Shown one piece after another: positions 14,693 to 21,135 of a stretch of 21,135 nucleotides of DNA. Made by a program: the position numbers and the translations under genes. Position 1 is the first letter of the stretch. Each line of letters opens with the position of its first letter. Source of the stretch: JABLTI01 sp030629105 (lineage in GTDB: Archaea > Asgardarchaeota > Heimdallarchaeia > JABLTI01); contig DAOVPS010000029.1 in assembly GCA_030629105.1 (NCBI GenBank), positions 1 to 21,135 of the forward strand, in the 5' to 3' direction. The notes under the pieces are model-generated. The model was given only the letters and a program-made list of their open reading frames with translations, was not told the origin of the DNA and did no database searches.

Positions 14693-15451
14693 TCACTTTG
14701 ATTTCTTAGTGGTAGCCTTTTTTGTTTTGGTTGATTTTTTACTAGAAGTGGATTTTGTTCCTGAAGTTTTAGAACTTGATGCTTTCTTTGTTGTTGCTTT
14801 AGTAGGAGGTTTTTTAGTGGTAGGTTTCTTTGTGGGTGATTTCTTTTTGGTAGTTGGTTTTTTAGGAGTGGTAGTTTTCTTTCGAGGAGTTGGTTTTCCA
14901 GCAAGTTCTGCTTCTATTCTATCCAATTCATCAATCTCCTTTTGAGTTAGGGAACTTTTAGAAGGCTTCTTCTTACGAGGAGCCTTGTCCTTTGGTTCTT
15001 TTTTGTCTTCCTCTTCAAGGAGTAATTCTTCAGAAATTTCTGAAATTGTGGCAAATGTTAATGCTTCTTCTGGACGATTAATGATTTTAATCTCTAGCTC
15101 ATCGGCTTTGTTTGTAATTGCTACCTTTTTTCTGGTGCCGACAGTAGATGCAATCCTGGCAACTTGAGTTTCTTTCTCGATTTTTTCCAAATCATAGGTG
15201 TTGTGAATCAAAACTTCAACTTTACCTGTTCTTGTTAGACCACGAGTAGCTTTAGGTCCCCTAAAACCAACTCTGACAATTGTTGGAATACCACGTTTAT
15301 GATGTCTCATGGAATTATCGATACCGTTAGGCTTGCGCCAGCCGGATCTTTTTAATCGTTTGTATCTCCAACTTTCTTGTCTTCTGAATTTTGGTCGAGA
15401 TTTACGAATCTTTTCTCTTACTCGTAATAATCTTTTGTCAACAGTCATCAT
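14693..15451 (-). CDS. rpl32e: Ribosomal protein eL32 with long Lys/Thr/Pro-rich C-terminal tail
   Basis: Archaeal/eukaryotic large-subunit protein eL32. The body (about 1-140) shows RKSRPKFRRQESWRYKRL, SGWRKPNGIDNSMR, RGIPTIVRVGFRGPKATRG and the archaeal VEVLIHNTYDLEKIE...ARIASTVGTRKK block (in part). The remaining ~108 residues are extra: an acidic linker (EELLLEEEDKKEPKD), a single predicted helix (LTQKEIDELDRIEAELAG), then a Lys/Thr/Pro/Ser tail (e.g. KKTTTPKKPTTKKK). Start: TTG 15469 would overlap the uL6 stop. ATG 15451 (252 aa; a second ATG follows at 15448) has the SD taggag about 7 nt upstream and is preferred. The identity of the body is firm. Confidence 0.94.
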   Translation of the reverse strand: MMTVDKRLLRVREKIRKSRPKFRRQESWRYKRLKRSGWRKPNGIDNSMRHHKRGIPTIVRVGFRGPKATRGLTRTGKVEVLIHNTYDLEKIEKETQVARIASTVGTRKKVAITNKADELEIKIINRPEEALTFATISEISEELLLEEEDKKEPKDKAPRKKKPSKSSLTQKEIDELDRIEAELAGKPTPRKKTTTPKKPTTKKKSPTKKPTTKKPPTKATTKKASSSKTSGTKSTSSKKSTKTKKATTKKSK

Positions 15452-15461
15452 ACAACAACTC

Positions 15462-16022
15462 CTAATCAATGCCTACATATTGAGCTGATAACCAAATCCC
15501 ATCCATAAATCTTCGAGGATCTTTGTGGAATTTCCCACGAAGTTTACAGACTTCTTGGATATTAGCTGATGTTTGGCCGACATTTTCTTTATTTATGCCA
15601 GTGATGATAACTTCATCACCGTCAACTTTCACCTTTACATCATCACCTAAAATCCTAGCTTTTCGGGGATCGCGTTGCCCGTAAAGATTTTTGATAATGA
15701 CTTCTTGTGGTTTAATATCTACTGTGATAGGAAAGTGAGAATATACAATAGTTAATTTGTAGGTGTACCCTTTGGTTACTCCTGTGATCATATTTCTCAC
15801 ATGGGCAGCAATTGTACCTAACATTGCTAATTCTCTTTTTCTTGGAAAAGTTACAGACAATTTCAAGTCGCCTTTAAGGACTACCATTTTAATTGGTTCG
15901 CCTGTGAAGTCTCGTTCCAAGAGACCCTTAGGTCCTTTAACAGCTACCTTCATGTTCTTGAGTTCTAAGGTAACTCCTTCAGGAGCTTCTACAGTTTTTT
16001 CTGCTAAGACAGCTTTTGGCAT
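15462..16022 (-). CDS. rpl6: Ribosomal protein uL6
   Basis: Large-subunit protein uL6 (186 aa), close to the sarcin-ricin loop and the factor-binding site. Seen: two repeats of the uL6 fold. The first has EAPEGVTLELKNMKVAVKGP and GLLERDF; the second has GYTYKLTIVYSHFPITVDIK, the NLYGQRDPRKARIL loop and VIITGINKENVGQTSANIQ. The end (RRFMDGIWLS) is conserved in archaea. ATG start, 20 nt behind the uS8 stop. Normal length. Confidence 0.95.
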   Translation of the reverse strand: MPKAVLAEKTVEAPEGVTLELKNMKVAVKGPKGLLERDFTGEPIKMVVLKGDLKLSVTFPRKRELAMLGTIAAHVRNMITGVTKGYTYKLTIVYSHFPITVDIKPQEVIIKNLYGQRDPRKARILGDDVKVKVDGDEVIITGINKENVGQTSANIQEVCKLRGKFHKDPRRFMDGIWLSAQYVGID

Positions 16023-16042
16023 TTATTTTTTCCCACCATTAT

Positions 16043-16435
16043 TTAGTAGACAAACGCTAGGAGTCTTCCTCCTATGCCCAATGCTTTCGCATCTTCATGA
16101 CTCATCACACCTTTTGGTGTGGAGACAATGAGAATTCCAAGATCTCGTGCAGGAAGGAATTTTTCTTCCCAAGACTCGAATTCTTTATGCTTAACTGGAA
16201 AGCGTGGTTTTATTACCGCACATTTGTTAATCCTACCTAGCAATTGCACTTTGAAAATACCAGCTCGATCATCATCAATGAATTCGAATTCACCGATGTA
16301 ACCTTTAGATATCATCACTTTAATTACAGATGAAATTAGCTTTGATGCTGGTTTCAAGTAAACTTCACGTTTTCCTAAAACTTCTGCGTTTTGAATATTA
16401 GTCATTGCGTTTGCTAGTGTGTCTAATAAAGGCAT
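16043..16435 (-). CDS. rps8: Ribosomal protein uS8
   Basis: Small-subunit protein uS8 (130 aa), which binds 16S rRNA helix 21 and is a primary assembly protein. Seen: the opening MPLLDTLANAMTNIQNAEV, VIKVMISKGYIGEFEFIDD, the central IVKPRFPVKHKEFE-like stretch (here INKCAVIKPRFPVKHKEFES), and the closing LIVSTPKGVMSHEDAKALG with LLAFVY. Full archaeal length, ATG start, 34 nt after uS14. Confidence 0.95.
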   Translation of the reverse strand: MPLLDTLANAMTNIQNAEVLGKREVYLKPASKLISSVIKVMISKGYIGEFEFIDDDRAGIFKVQLLGRINKCAVIKPRFPVKHKEFESWEEKFLPARDLGILIVSTPKGVMSHEDAKALGIGGRLLAFVY

Positions 16436-16469
16436 ATTTTGTCACCTTCTTCCTTTACCAAAGAGGATT

Positions 16470-16652
16470 TTATCCTCCGTGGCCTCCATATCTTTTGAAA
16501 CCGACTGTAGTAGCTACTTCTCTAAAGCAGCGTCGACAAAGATTCAACCCATGTCTTCGAATAAGTCCTTCATGTGCACCACAACGAGTGCATTGACGAG
16601 AGCCCTTACCATATTTGAGAACTTTTGGTTTTGTATCTGATCCTTTTGCCAT
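16470..16652 (-). CDS. rps14: Ribosomal protein uS14, zinc-binding form
   Basis: Small-subunit head protein uS14 (60 aa). Seen: two CxxC pairs for zinc, C21-x2-C24 (CTRC) and C39-x2-C42 (CRRC), and the conserved GLIRRHGLNLC and FKRYGGHGG segments typical of archaeal uS14. ATG start. The gene lies between uL5 and uS8, the normal archaeal position. Short but fully intact. Confidence 0.95.
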   Translation of the reverse strand: MAKGSDTKPKVLKYGKGSRQCTRCGAHEGLIRRHGLNLCRRCFREVATTVGFKRYGGHGG

Positions 16653-16662
16653 ATTTCTTCAC

Positions 16663-17211
16663 CTATTCTACGGTAATACCTAATTCGGTTTCAGCGAAAA
16701 CAATCGCTTCATCTCTAGATATCCTGTGCTTCTCAGGTATCTTTCTCGGGGATCTGAATCTTCGTTTCACCCGAAAACCTGGACGTTCTAAAGAAAAGAA
16801 GATATCCAGTCCTGTTACTCCAAGATTTGGGTCATATTTTGTTTCTAATATATCGATGTGTTCTTTGATACCAAATCCAAAATTCCCTTCTTTATCGAAA
16901 GCTCTCTTGGAAATTTTGAAATCTCGCATATCAAACAATCTTGGAATTAGTTTCATAATTTTATCATGATCGCGAATTGTTACTTTAGCTCCAATAGGTT
17001 CGTGTTGTCTTATTCCAAATTCTCTAAAGGTTCTTCTAGCCTTTGTTTCAACGGTTTTCATTTCACCTATGGATTCTATGATTTTCTTAACACGTTCAAG
17101 TGCTTCCCCCGATTCTCCTACACAACAATGTATGATTAAAGAAGCAACTTTTGGTTTACGCATTTTGTGCTGTTCCCAATCATTCAAATAATCTTCTTTT
17201 GTATTGGTCAA
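16663..17211 (-). CDS. rpl5: Ribosomal protein uL5
   Basis: Large-subunit protein uL5 (182 aa), which binds 5S rRNA and contacts the P-site tRNA from the central protuberance. Seen: the opening WEQHKMRKPKVASLIIHCCV, GESGEALERVKKIIE, TFREFGIRQHEPIGAKVTIR, FGIKEHIDI and LGVTGLDIFFSLERPGFRVK. Archaeal proteins start near WEQHKMR, so the first 10 residues are a small N-terminal addition. ATG start, 3 nt after the eS4 stop, so probably coupled. Confidence 0.95.
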   Translation of the reverse strand: MTNTKEDYLNDWEQHKMRKPKVASLIIHCCVGESGEALERVKKIIESIGEMKTVETKARRTFREFGIRQHEPIGAKVTIRDHDKIMKLIPRLFDMRDFKISKRAFDKEGNFGFGIKEHIDILETKYDPNLGVTGLDIFFSLERPGFRVKRRFRSPRKIPEKHRISRDEAIVFAETELGITVE

Positions 17212-17214
17212 TTA

Positions 17215-17961
17215 TTAGGAGTCTCCTTTTGTAGTCCACCAAGGTGATTTTTCACCGAGGACAAAGATATATTCGGGAGTAGTTTGTACTTCTGTTCCAT
17301 CATGTGCTGCTAGAGTTACTGTGGAAGCTCTAGGGCCAAAACGCCATTGGAATTTCTTTATGGAACCATTTTTTGCTACATTTTTTCCTGCAGTAATAAT
17401 CGCAAACATGCCTTCCTTAAATGGAAAATGATTAACGATTTTTTGTGAAGGAAGATTAATTATTATCGTGTCTTTTGTGTTGTATTTGTTATCGATGCCT
17501 TCTTCTTTTGGTAAACGAATATTTCTTCCGTCATGAAGATTCAATTGCATAATTCCATCTTTTATTGTGGTTTTGCCCATGATTTGACAAGCTTTTGAGA
17601 GTTGAGAAGTTTTCTTCATTTCAAAAGGCATTAATACATGGAGTTCATGGGGGAGGATCCGATAACTTTTGTTTATATCTGCTATCTCAACTACATCCAT
17701 CAATCCAACAGGAAAATTAACATTAAGTACAATTCTTCCGTCAATTTTCACAAGCTTCTTGTTAAGAATAATTTTGAGTTCTCTTGCAGTATTAACTATT
17801 TTTAGGACATCTCTTAGAAGGATTCCTAATGGAATGCAGTTCTCTTTTTTATGAGGCCCAGGGTCTGCTCTATAGGCAAATTTATGCTTCTTGCGTTGTA
17901 TGACCCAGTTTCTGGGAGCAGCAATTCTCTTTTGATGTTTTGAACCACCAGTTTTTGTCAT
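17215..17961 (-). CDS. rps4e: Ribosomal protein eS4
   Basis: Archaeal/eukaryotic small-subunit protein eS4 (248 aa), not found in bacteria. Seen: KHQKRIAAPRNWVIQRKKHK, an S4-like RNA-binding part (LGILLRDVLKIVNTARELK...LVKIDGRIVLNVNFPVGLMDVVEI, in part), YRILPHELHVLMPF, and the C-terminal KOW-like part (GMFAIITAGKNVAKNGSI) with PEYIFVLGEKSPW. Full length, ATG start, 17 nt behind uL24. Confidence 0.95.
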   Translation of the reverse strand: MTKTGGSKHQKRIAAPRNWVIQRKKHKFAYRADPGPHKKENCIPLGILLRDVLKIVNTARELKIILNKKLVKIDGRIVLNVNFPVGLMDVVEIADINKSYRILPHELHVLMPFEMKKTSQLSKACQIMGKTTIKDGIMQLNLHDGRNIRLPKEEGIDNKYNTKDTIIINLPSQKIVNHFPFKEGMFAIITAGKNVAKNGSIKKFQWRFGPRASTVTLAAHDGTEVQTTPEYIFVLGEKSPWWTTKGDS

Positions 17962-17978
17962 ATTTTTTCACATTCCTT

Positions 17979-18386
17979 TTAGTTTTCTACCTCAGCTTCT
18001 TCCTCTGTTAGAGGAAGTCTTCGATCTACGACAGCTTTTCTTCCTTTGTCCTTCATGTTTTTCAAGTTAATAATCTCGCAATTGCAAGCTTGAACTGGAA
18101 AATGCTGAGAGGAGCCATCTGATTTTTCAAAAGTAACTCCTTCAATGGTTAGTCTCATATATTTATAATCAACATTTGAGACTTCACCTTCAATTCCTCT
18201 AAAGGATCCTTTTCGGATTCTAACAGTATCTCCTTTACGAATAACAAGTTGCTTAACCCCTTCTTTTTCAGCCAAGACTTCAGAGAGGGGGGCTGTTAGC
18301 TTCTTTCGTTTTGTATGTAATGGAGCAGTATAGAGCTGCTTTCTTTTCTTTGAAGGTTGTTTAGTAATTGCACGATTCTTCTTCAT
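17979..18386 (-). CDS. rpl24: Ribosomal protein uL24
   Basis: Large-subunit protein uL24 (135 aa), an assembly-initiating protein near the peptide exit. Seen: the archaeal N-terminal extension with PSKKRKQLYTAPLHTKRKKL, the KOW motif (VIRKGDTVRIRKGSFRGIEG), and the SNVDYKYMRLTIEGVTFEKSDG (in part) strand region. The acidic C-terminus (LPLTEEEAEVEN) is short. ATG start. Position between uL14 and eS4 is standard for archaea. Confidence 0.95.
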   Translation of the reverse strand: MKKNRAITKQPSKKRKQLYTAPLHTKRKKLTAPLSEVLAEKEGVKQLVIRKGDTVRIRKGSFRGIEGEVSNVDYKYMRLTIEGVTFEKSDGSSQHFPVQACNCEIINLKNMKDKGRKAVVDRRLPLTEEEAEVEN

Positions 18387-18417
18387 TATTTTTCATCTCC
18401 ACTGGTACTGCTAATCC

Positions 18418-18834
18418 TTAGACGATTGTACTAGCTGTGTGGGCCACTCTAGGCCATCTTTCCGCAGCTTCTTTTGCTACTGGACCACGAATTTCGCTTC
18501 CTCGTGGACTGCCTTCAGGACTGGCAATGACAACAGCATTATCTTCAAACTGTACCCAAAGACCATTTGGTCGTCGGTACATTTTCCTCTGACGAATCAC
18601 TATTGCTGGGAGAACTTGTCGTCTCATCTGTGGTGTTCCTTTCTTAACGGAAACAATAACCATGTCACCCACTGAAGCAGTAGGATAACGATTTAGACGA
18701 CCTTTGAAACCTTTTACAGCAATTATCTGTATGACTTTTGCACCGGTATTATCTGCACATACTAAACGTGTACCTACACTAACACCTTTGCTGAGTCTTG
18801 GTAATGAGATTCCGGTCACTTTTCTTCTTGTCAT
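18418..18834 (-). CDS. rpl14: Ribosomal protein uL14
   Basis: Large-subunit protein uL14 (138 aa), at the subunit interface. Seen: GTRLVCADNTGAKVIQIIAV, the KGRLNRYPTASVGDMVIVSV block, KKGTPQMRRQVLPAIVIRQR, the strand VQFEDNAVVIASPEG, and GSEIRGPVAKEAAERWPR. Start: the frame reaches back to TTG 18852, but ATG 18834 has the SD aaggag at the right distance and avoids six extra residues. Lies between uS17 and uL24. Confidence 0.95.
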   Translation of the reverse strand: MTRRKVTGISLPRLSKGVSVGTRLVCADNTGAKVIQIIAVKGFKGRLNRYPTASVGDMVIVSVKKGTPQMRRQVLPAIVIRQRKMYRRPNGLWVQFEDNAVVIASPEGSPRGSEIRGPVAKEAAERWPRVAHTASTIV

Positions 18835-18857
18835 ATTAAAGTCTCCTTGCAATCAAT

Positions 18858-19202
18858 CTATTCTTGCATTTCCTCCTTAGGTGATTCCTTTGCAATGACA
18901 ACATAGGAGATAGTTTTCCCTAATGGTCTACATTCGATGATAGTAACACTATCACCTTCTCTTGCATCAATGCATGGAGGATTGTGTGAACTAATTGTTG
19001 TATGTCGGCGTTCATATCGTTTGTATTTCTTCACGTAGGAGAGAAAATCTTTCCGAACTACAACTGATTTTTGCATTTTGTGACTAGTAACGGTTCCATT
19101 GATTATCCTTCCTCGAACCCGAAGTGTGCCATGAAATGGGCAATTATTGTCATCACACTCAGTTTCTGGGTCAGGAACATCAATACCAATATATCTGGAC
19201 AT
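18858..19202 (-). CDS. rps17: Ribosomal protein uS17
   Basis: Small-subunit protein uS17 (114 aa), which binds the 5' domain of 16S rRNA. Seen: the archaeal N-terminus with CDDNNCPFHGTLRVRGRI, TVTSHKMQKSVVVRKDFL, the YVKKYKRYERRHTTISSHNP loop and ECRPLGKTISYVVI. Full archaeal length. ATG start 6 nt behind the Rpp29 stop. Confidence 0.95.
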   Translation of the reverse strand: MSRYIGIDVPDPETECDDNNCPFHGTLRVRGRIINGTVTSHKMQKSVVVRKDFLSYVKKYKRYERRHTTISSHNPPCIDAREGDSVTIIECRPLGKTISYVVIAKESPKEEMQE

Positions 19203-19208
19203 TATTTT

Positions 19209-19514
19209 TTACCACCTTTTACGCATAACATTTTTGAGTCGATTTTCTGGTTTTAATTTTAGTAAGCGGCCATCTACATCCACCTGTTCTCCAGAAGGAA
19301 GACTGAATCGGAAGACACAATCTTTCTTTGGAATTCTTACACGATTTGAATCAGTTTTTGATGAATCAATTGTTAACAGATTTTTTGTTTCATCAACAAC
19401 AAGACCATTCATACCCATCATTTGTTTGTCTGTGGATTGTATGATCTCAATTTTCAAACCTATCAGCTCGTGTCTATGAATATTTTCAGGTGTTATAGGG
19501 TTCAAGCTCACCAT
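19209..19514 (-). CDS. rnp1: RNase P protein subunit Rpp29 (Pop4 homologue)
   Basis: A 101 aa protein subunit of archaeal RNase P, which matures tRNA 5' ends. Seen: the opening HRHELIGLKIEIIQSTDKQM, the Sm-like barrel with MGMNGLVVDETKNLLTI, and the characteristic RIPKKDCVFRFSLPSGEQVD, matching archaeal Rpp29. Its place between uL29 and uS17 is conserved in many archaea and supports the call. The ATG lies inside uL29, giving a 29-nt overlap in another frame; GTG at 19511 is an alternative that shortens the overlap slightly. The SUI1/aIF1 gene that often sits here is absent. Confidence 0.92.
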   Translation of the reverse strand: MVSLNPITPENIHRHELIGLKIEIIQSTDKQMMGMNGLVVDETKNLLTIDSSKTDSNRVRIPKKDCVFRFSLPSGEQVDVDGRLLKLKPENRLKNVMRKRW

Positions 19515-19704
19515 TCTCTTTCATTACAGTTAATATTCTAGCAATTGTTTTTTTGACTTCCTTTACTCGACTTGGTTTCTCTAAGGAACCACCAGTTGAG
19601 ATTCCAGCTCTTAAATGAGCAAGATCTTTCTGAAGTTTCTTCAATTGATTTACTCTTTGAATCGCGGTCATATACCGGATTTCTCGCATTTTTAGAATTG
19701 CCAT
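19486..19704 (-). CDS. rpl29: Ribosomal protein uL29
   Basis: Large-subunit protein uL29 (72 aa), a two-helix hairpin near the exit tunnel that helps dock signal recognition particle. Seen: MREIRYM..QRVNQLKKLQKDLAHLRAG, then GGSLEKPSRVKEVKKTIARILTVMKE, the usual helix-turn-helix with the conserved IARI-type segment. ATG start with the SD aggag just behind the uS3 stop. Its 3' end overlaps Rpp29 by 29 nt. Confidence 0.94.
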   Translation of the reverse strand: MAILKMREIRYMTAIQRVNQLKKLQKDLAHLRAGISTGGSLEKPSRVKEVKKTIARILTVMKENGELEPYNT

Positions 19705-19718
19705 TTGTCAAGCTGCTC

Positions 19719-20843
19719 CTATTTTTTCTTTTTCTTCTTCTCATCTTTATTAGATTTGGAGGACTTTGTGTCTTTCTTAGTGTCTGTTTTCTTTGTGGTA
19801 GTTTTCTTAGTGGTTGTTTTTGATTTCTTATCTGAGGTAGTTTTCTTTGCAGTAGTTTTAGGTTTGGTTTCCTTCTTAGTAGATTTAGCTTTTGGTTTTG
19901 CTTTTTCTACTTCTTTCTTGGTTGGTTTCTTTACAGTGGTTTTTGGTTTGGTTGTCTTTGCTTTCGCTGCAGGTTCCTTTTTAGTAGGAGTTGGTTTCTT
20001 TGCAGCAGGTTTCTTTCCTTTCTTTTCTTCACCGGGAGTTTTTTCGATGAGATCAGACAGCTCTTCAACTTTGATATCAAGATCTGTCTTCTTTTTGGTA
20101 GCTGGGACTTTTTCTTTCGCTTTAGGTTTCTCCTCTTTCTTAGCAGGCTTTTCTTCCTTCTTAGGAACTTCTTCTTTCTCGGTTACTGGTTTATCAGGTT
20201 TGATTTCCTCACCATCAGGAACAAATTCATGTGTTTCTTCATCTAAGCGAACAGAAAGAATGCTGATTTCATCTGGTAAAGGAATATCACCTCTCATAAT
20301 ACTTACAGTAACGCCAATAGTTCCAAGTTTCATAACGGCTGTGGCATTAGCTCTCTTGACAAGTACAGAACCAATTTCACCGCTCTTAGCTAAAAGACCC
20401 ATTCTATAAGCTTCATGACGAGAACGTTTACTGGTTAATTTACCAGCTATGATTATTTCACAGCCTTTTGCTCCTGCGTTTACAATTCTGCGGAGAGCGG
20501 AATAGGCTGCACGTCTACGATGAACACCTCGTTCAATGGCAGAAACAAGTGAGAATGCCATTACTTGAGCGTTTGTATCGGGATTAATAACTTCTTTTAC
20601 TTCAATTTGGGGATTCTCAAACCCATAATTATTTACTAATTCATCAGTAATACTTCTGATGTTTTTTCCTCTTCGACCTATAACTATCCCTGGTCTCGAA
20701 GCATATATGGTAAGTCTTTCACCGAGAGGTGTTTTTGCTATATCAACACCACCGTATCCAGCTCGTGCGAGTTCCTTTGCTAAGAATTCATCAATCCTTG
20801 CTTGACGAACTCCTTTTTTTATGAAATGGTTAGTTGCAGACAT
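19719..20843 (-). CDS. rps3: Ribosomal protein uS3 with very long Lys-rich C-terminal tail
   Basis: Small-subunit protein uS3, which lines the mRNA entry. The body (1-215) is normal: FIKKGVRQARIDEFLAKEL, KH domain with VIGRRGKNI (54-62), the C-terminal domain GVHRRRAAYSALRRIVNAGA and GAKGCEIIIAGKL, ending near SILSVRLDEETHEF. The ~155 residues that follow (220-374) are extra, because archaeal uS3 is usually 200-240 aa. The tail has a Glu/Lys/Pro part (e.g. KEEVPKKEEKPAKKEEKPKA), one acidic helix-prone island (TDLDIKVEELSDLIEKTPG, 253-271) and a Lys/Thr/Ala/Pro end with 44 lysines in the last 104 residues and a run of six at the terminus. ATG start, 3 nt after the uL22 stop. Identity of the body firm; the tail is likely disordered. 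Confidence 0.95.
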   Translation of the reverse strand: MSATNHFIKKGVRQARIDEFLAKELARAGYGGVDIAKTPLGERLTIYASRPGIVIGRRGKNIRSITDELVNNYGFENPQIEVKEVINPDTNAQVMAFSLVSAIERGVHRRRAAYSALRRIVNAGAKGCEIIIAGKLTSKRSRHEAYRMGLLAKSGEIGSVLVKRANATAVMKLGTIGVTVSIMRGDIPLPDEISILSVRLDEETHEFVPDGEEIKPDKPVTEKEEVPKKEEKPAKKEEKPKAKEKVPATKKKTDLDIKVEELSDLIEKTPGEEKKGKKPAAKKPTPTKKEPAAKAKTTKPKTTVKKPTKKEVEKAKPKAKSTKKETKPKTTAKKTTSDKKSKTTTKKTTTKKTDTKKDTKSSKSNKDEKKKKKK

Positions 20844-20846
20844 GAT

Positions 20847-21135
20847 CTAGACCTCTTCAATAGCTATTTCAACATGTGAGAGATAGTTGAACCGTGGGGA
20901 TGATGATCCTTGGGCTCTAGGAATAAAACGCTTTATGATCATTCCTTTGTAGGAAGCAGCGTGAATAATCTTCATTCTTTCGACATCCAAACCCTTGAAT
21001 TCCGCATTGTTCTCCGCTGATTTGAGCAGTTGCAGTATCTGACTGGATGCGCTGGTGTAGTACTTGCCGTCGAGGCTCTGCTTCTTCTCAACCAGCCTTT
21101 CGACCAGCGCCCTGGCCTTCGGCAATGGCTTTCCC
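20847..21135 (-). CDS. rpl22: Ribosomal protein uL22, partial (N-terminus beyond the window)
   Basis: C-terminal ~96 residues of large-subunit uL22, which lines the peptide exit tunnel. Seen: the beta-hairpin and closing part, with LLKSAENNAEFKGLDVERMK, IIHAASYKGMIIKRFIPRAQ and LSHVEIAIEE, matching archaeal uL22. The frame is open to the right edge (GKPLPKARA), so the TTG at 21123-21125 is an internal Leu codon rather than a start. Roughly the first 60 residues are missing. The last ~110 bases differ strongly in composition from everything else (see findings). TAG stop, 3 nt before uS3. Confidence 0.92.
   Translation of the reverse strand, partial: GKPLPKARALVERLVEKKQSLDGKYYTSASSQILQLLKSAENNAEFKGLDVERMKIIHAASYKGMIIKRFIPRAQGSSSPRFNYLSHVEIAIEEV

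Noticed and set aside
14661..14945. + strand open frame and a minus-strand alternative frame (14686-14904) over the eL32 tail
   Set aside because: Both are shadows of the low-complexity eL32 tail; composition is explained by the real frame.
18835..18852. Upstream TTG start for uL14 adding six residues
   Set aside because: The stretch contains the SD (aaggag) for the internal ATG at 18834, which matches the family start.
19705..20409. Long + strand open frame opposite uS3, rich in Phe/Val/Leu, looking like a membrane protein
   Set aside because: It is the complement of the Lys/Thr-rich tail: antisense AAG/AAA reads as Leu/Phe and antisense ACY/ACA codons give Gly/Ser/Val-like residues. It has no SD or homology-like motif, and the uS3 frame is certain.

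Overview
The window is AT-rich archaeal chromosomal DNA. It carries archaeal/eukaryotic-type ribosomal proteins (eS4, eL19, eL32), the archaeal RNase P subunit Rpp29 inside the ribosomal operon, an archaeal-type AlaRS and a four-subunit pyruvate:ferredoxin oxidoreductase. Putative promoters are TATA-like, and many genes have Shine-Dalgarno sites of the GGAGG/GGTGAT type. Together these point to an anaerobic archaeon. The lysine-rich ribosomal tails and the general look of the proteins make an Asgard-type lineage (Heimdall- or Loki-like) plausible, but this is a guess that needs phylogeny.

Layout. At 1-3050 are a PadR-type regulator (+), an M24 metallopeptidase resembling prolidase (-), and a tight pair of a GNAT acetyltransferase and an MBL-fold hydrolase (+). 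A hairpin at 3072-3089 separates the latter, convergently, from porGDAB (3092-6085, -), which encodes the gamma, delta, alpha and beta subunits of a pyruvate:ferredoxin oxidoreductase. tRNA-Gln(CUG), with an encoded CCA, lies at 6330-6405 (-). Two unrecognised minus-strand genes follow: a 117-120 aa soluble protein and a 164 aa protein with two membrane segments. A Gfo/Idh/MocA-type dehydrogenase (+) and alanyl-tRNA synthetase (-) then converge.

From 11741 to the right edge runs one long minus-strand ribosomal operon. In transcription order it reads uL22 (5' part outside the window), uS3, uL29, Rpp29, uS17, uL14, uL24, eS4, uL5, uS14, uS8, uL6, eL32, eL19, uL18, uS5, uL30, uL15. Genes abut or overlap throughout, and the operon closes with a hairpin and U-tract at 11691-11717. 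The secY and adk genes that usually follow uL15 in archaea are not there; alaS follows under what looks like its own promoter.

Three points stand out. (1) uS3, eL32 and uL18 each carry a long Lys/Thr/Pro/Ala-rich, histone-H1-like C-terminal tail (about 75-155 residues). Two of the tails contain a similar short acidic helix. (2) The last ~110 bases, inside uL22, change abruptly to high G+C and GC-ending codons, which suggests a chimeric contig end or a recombination junction. (3) Several intergenic dyads look like operators or terminators, including a perfect 9-bp-arm repeat at 6920-6943.
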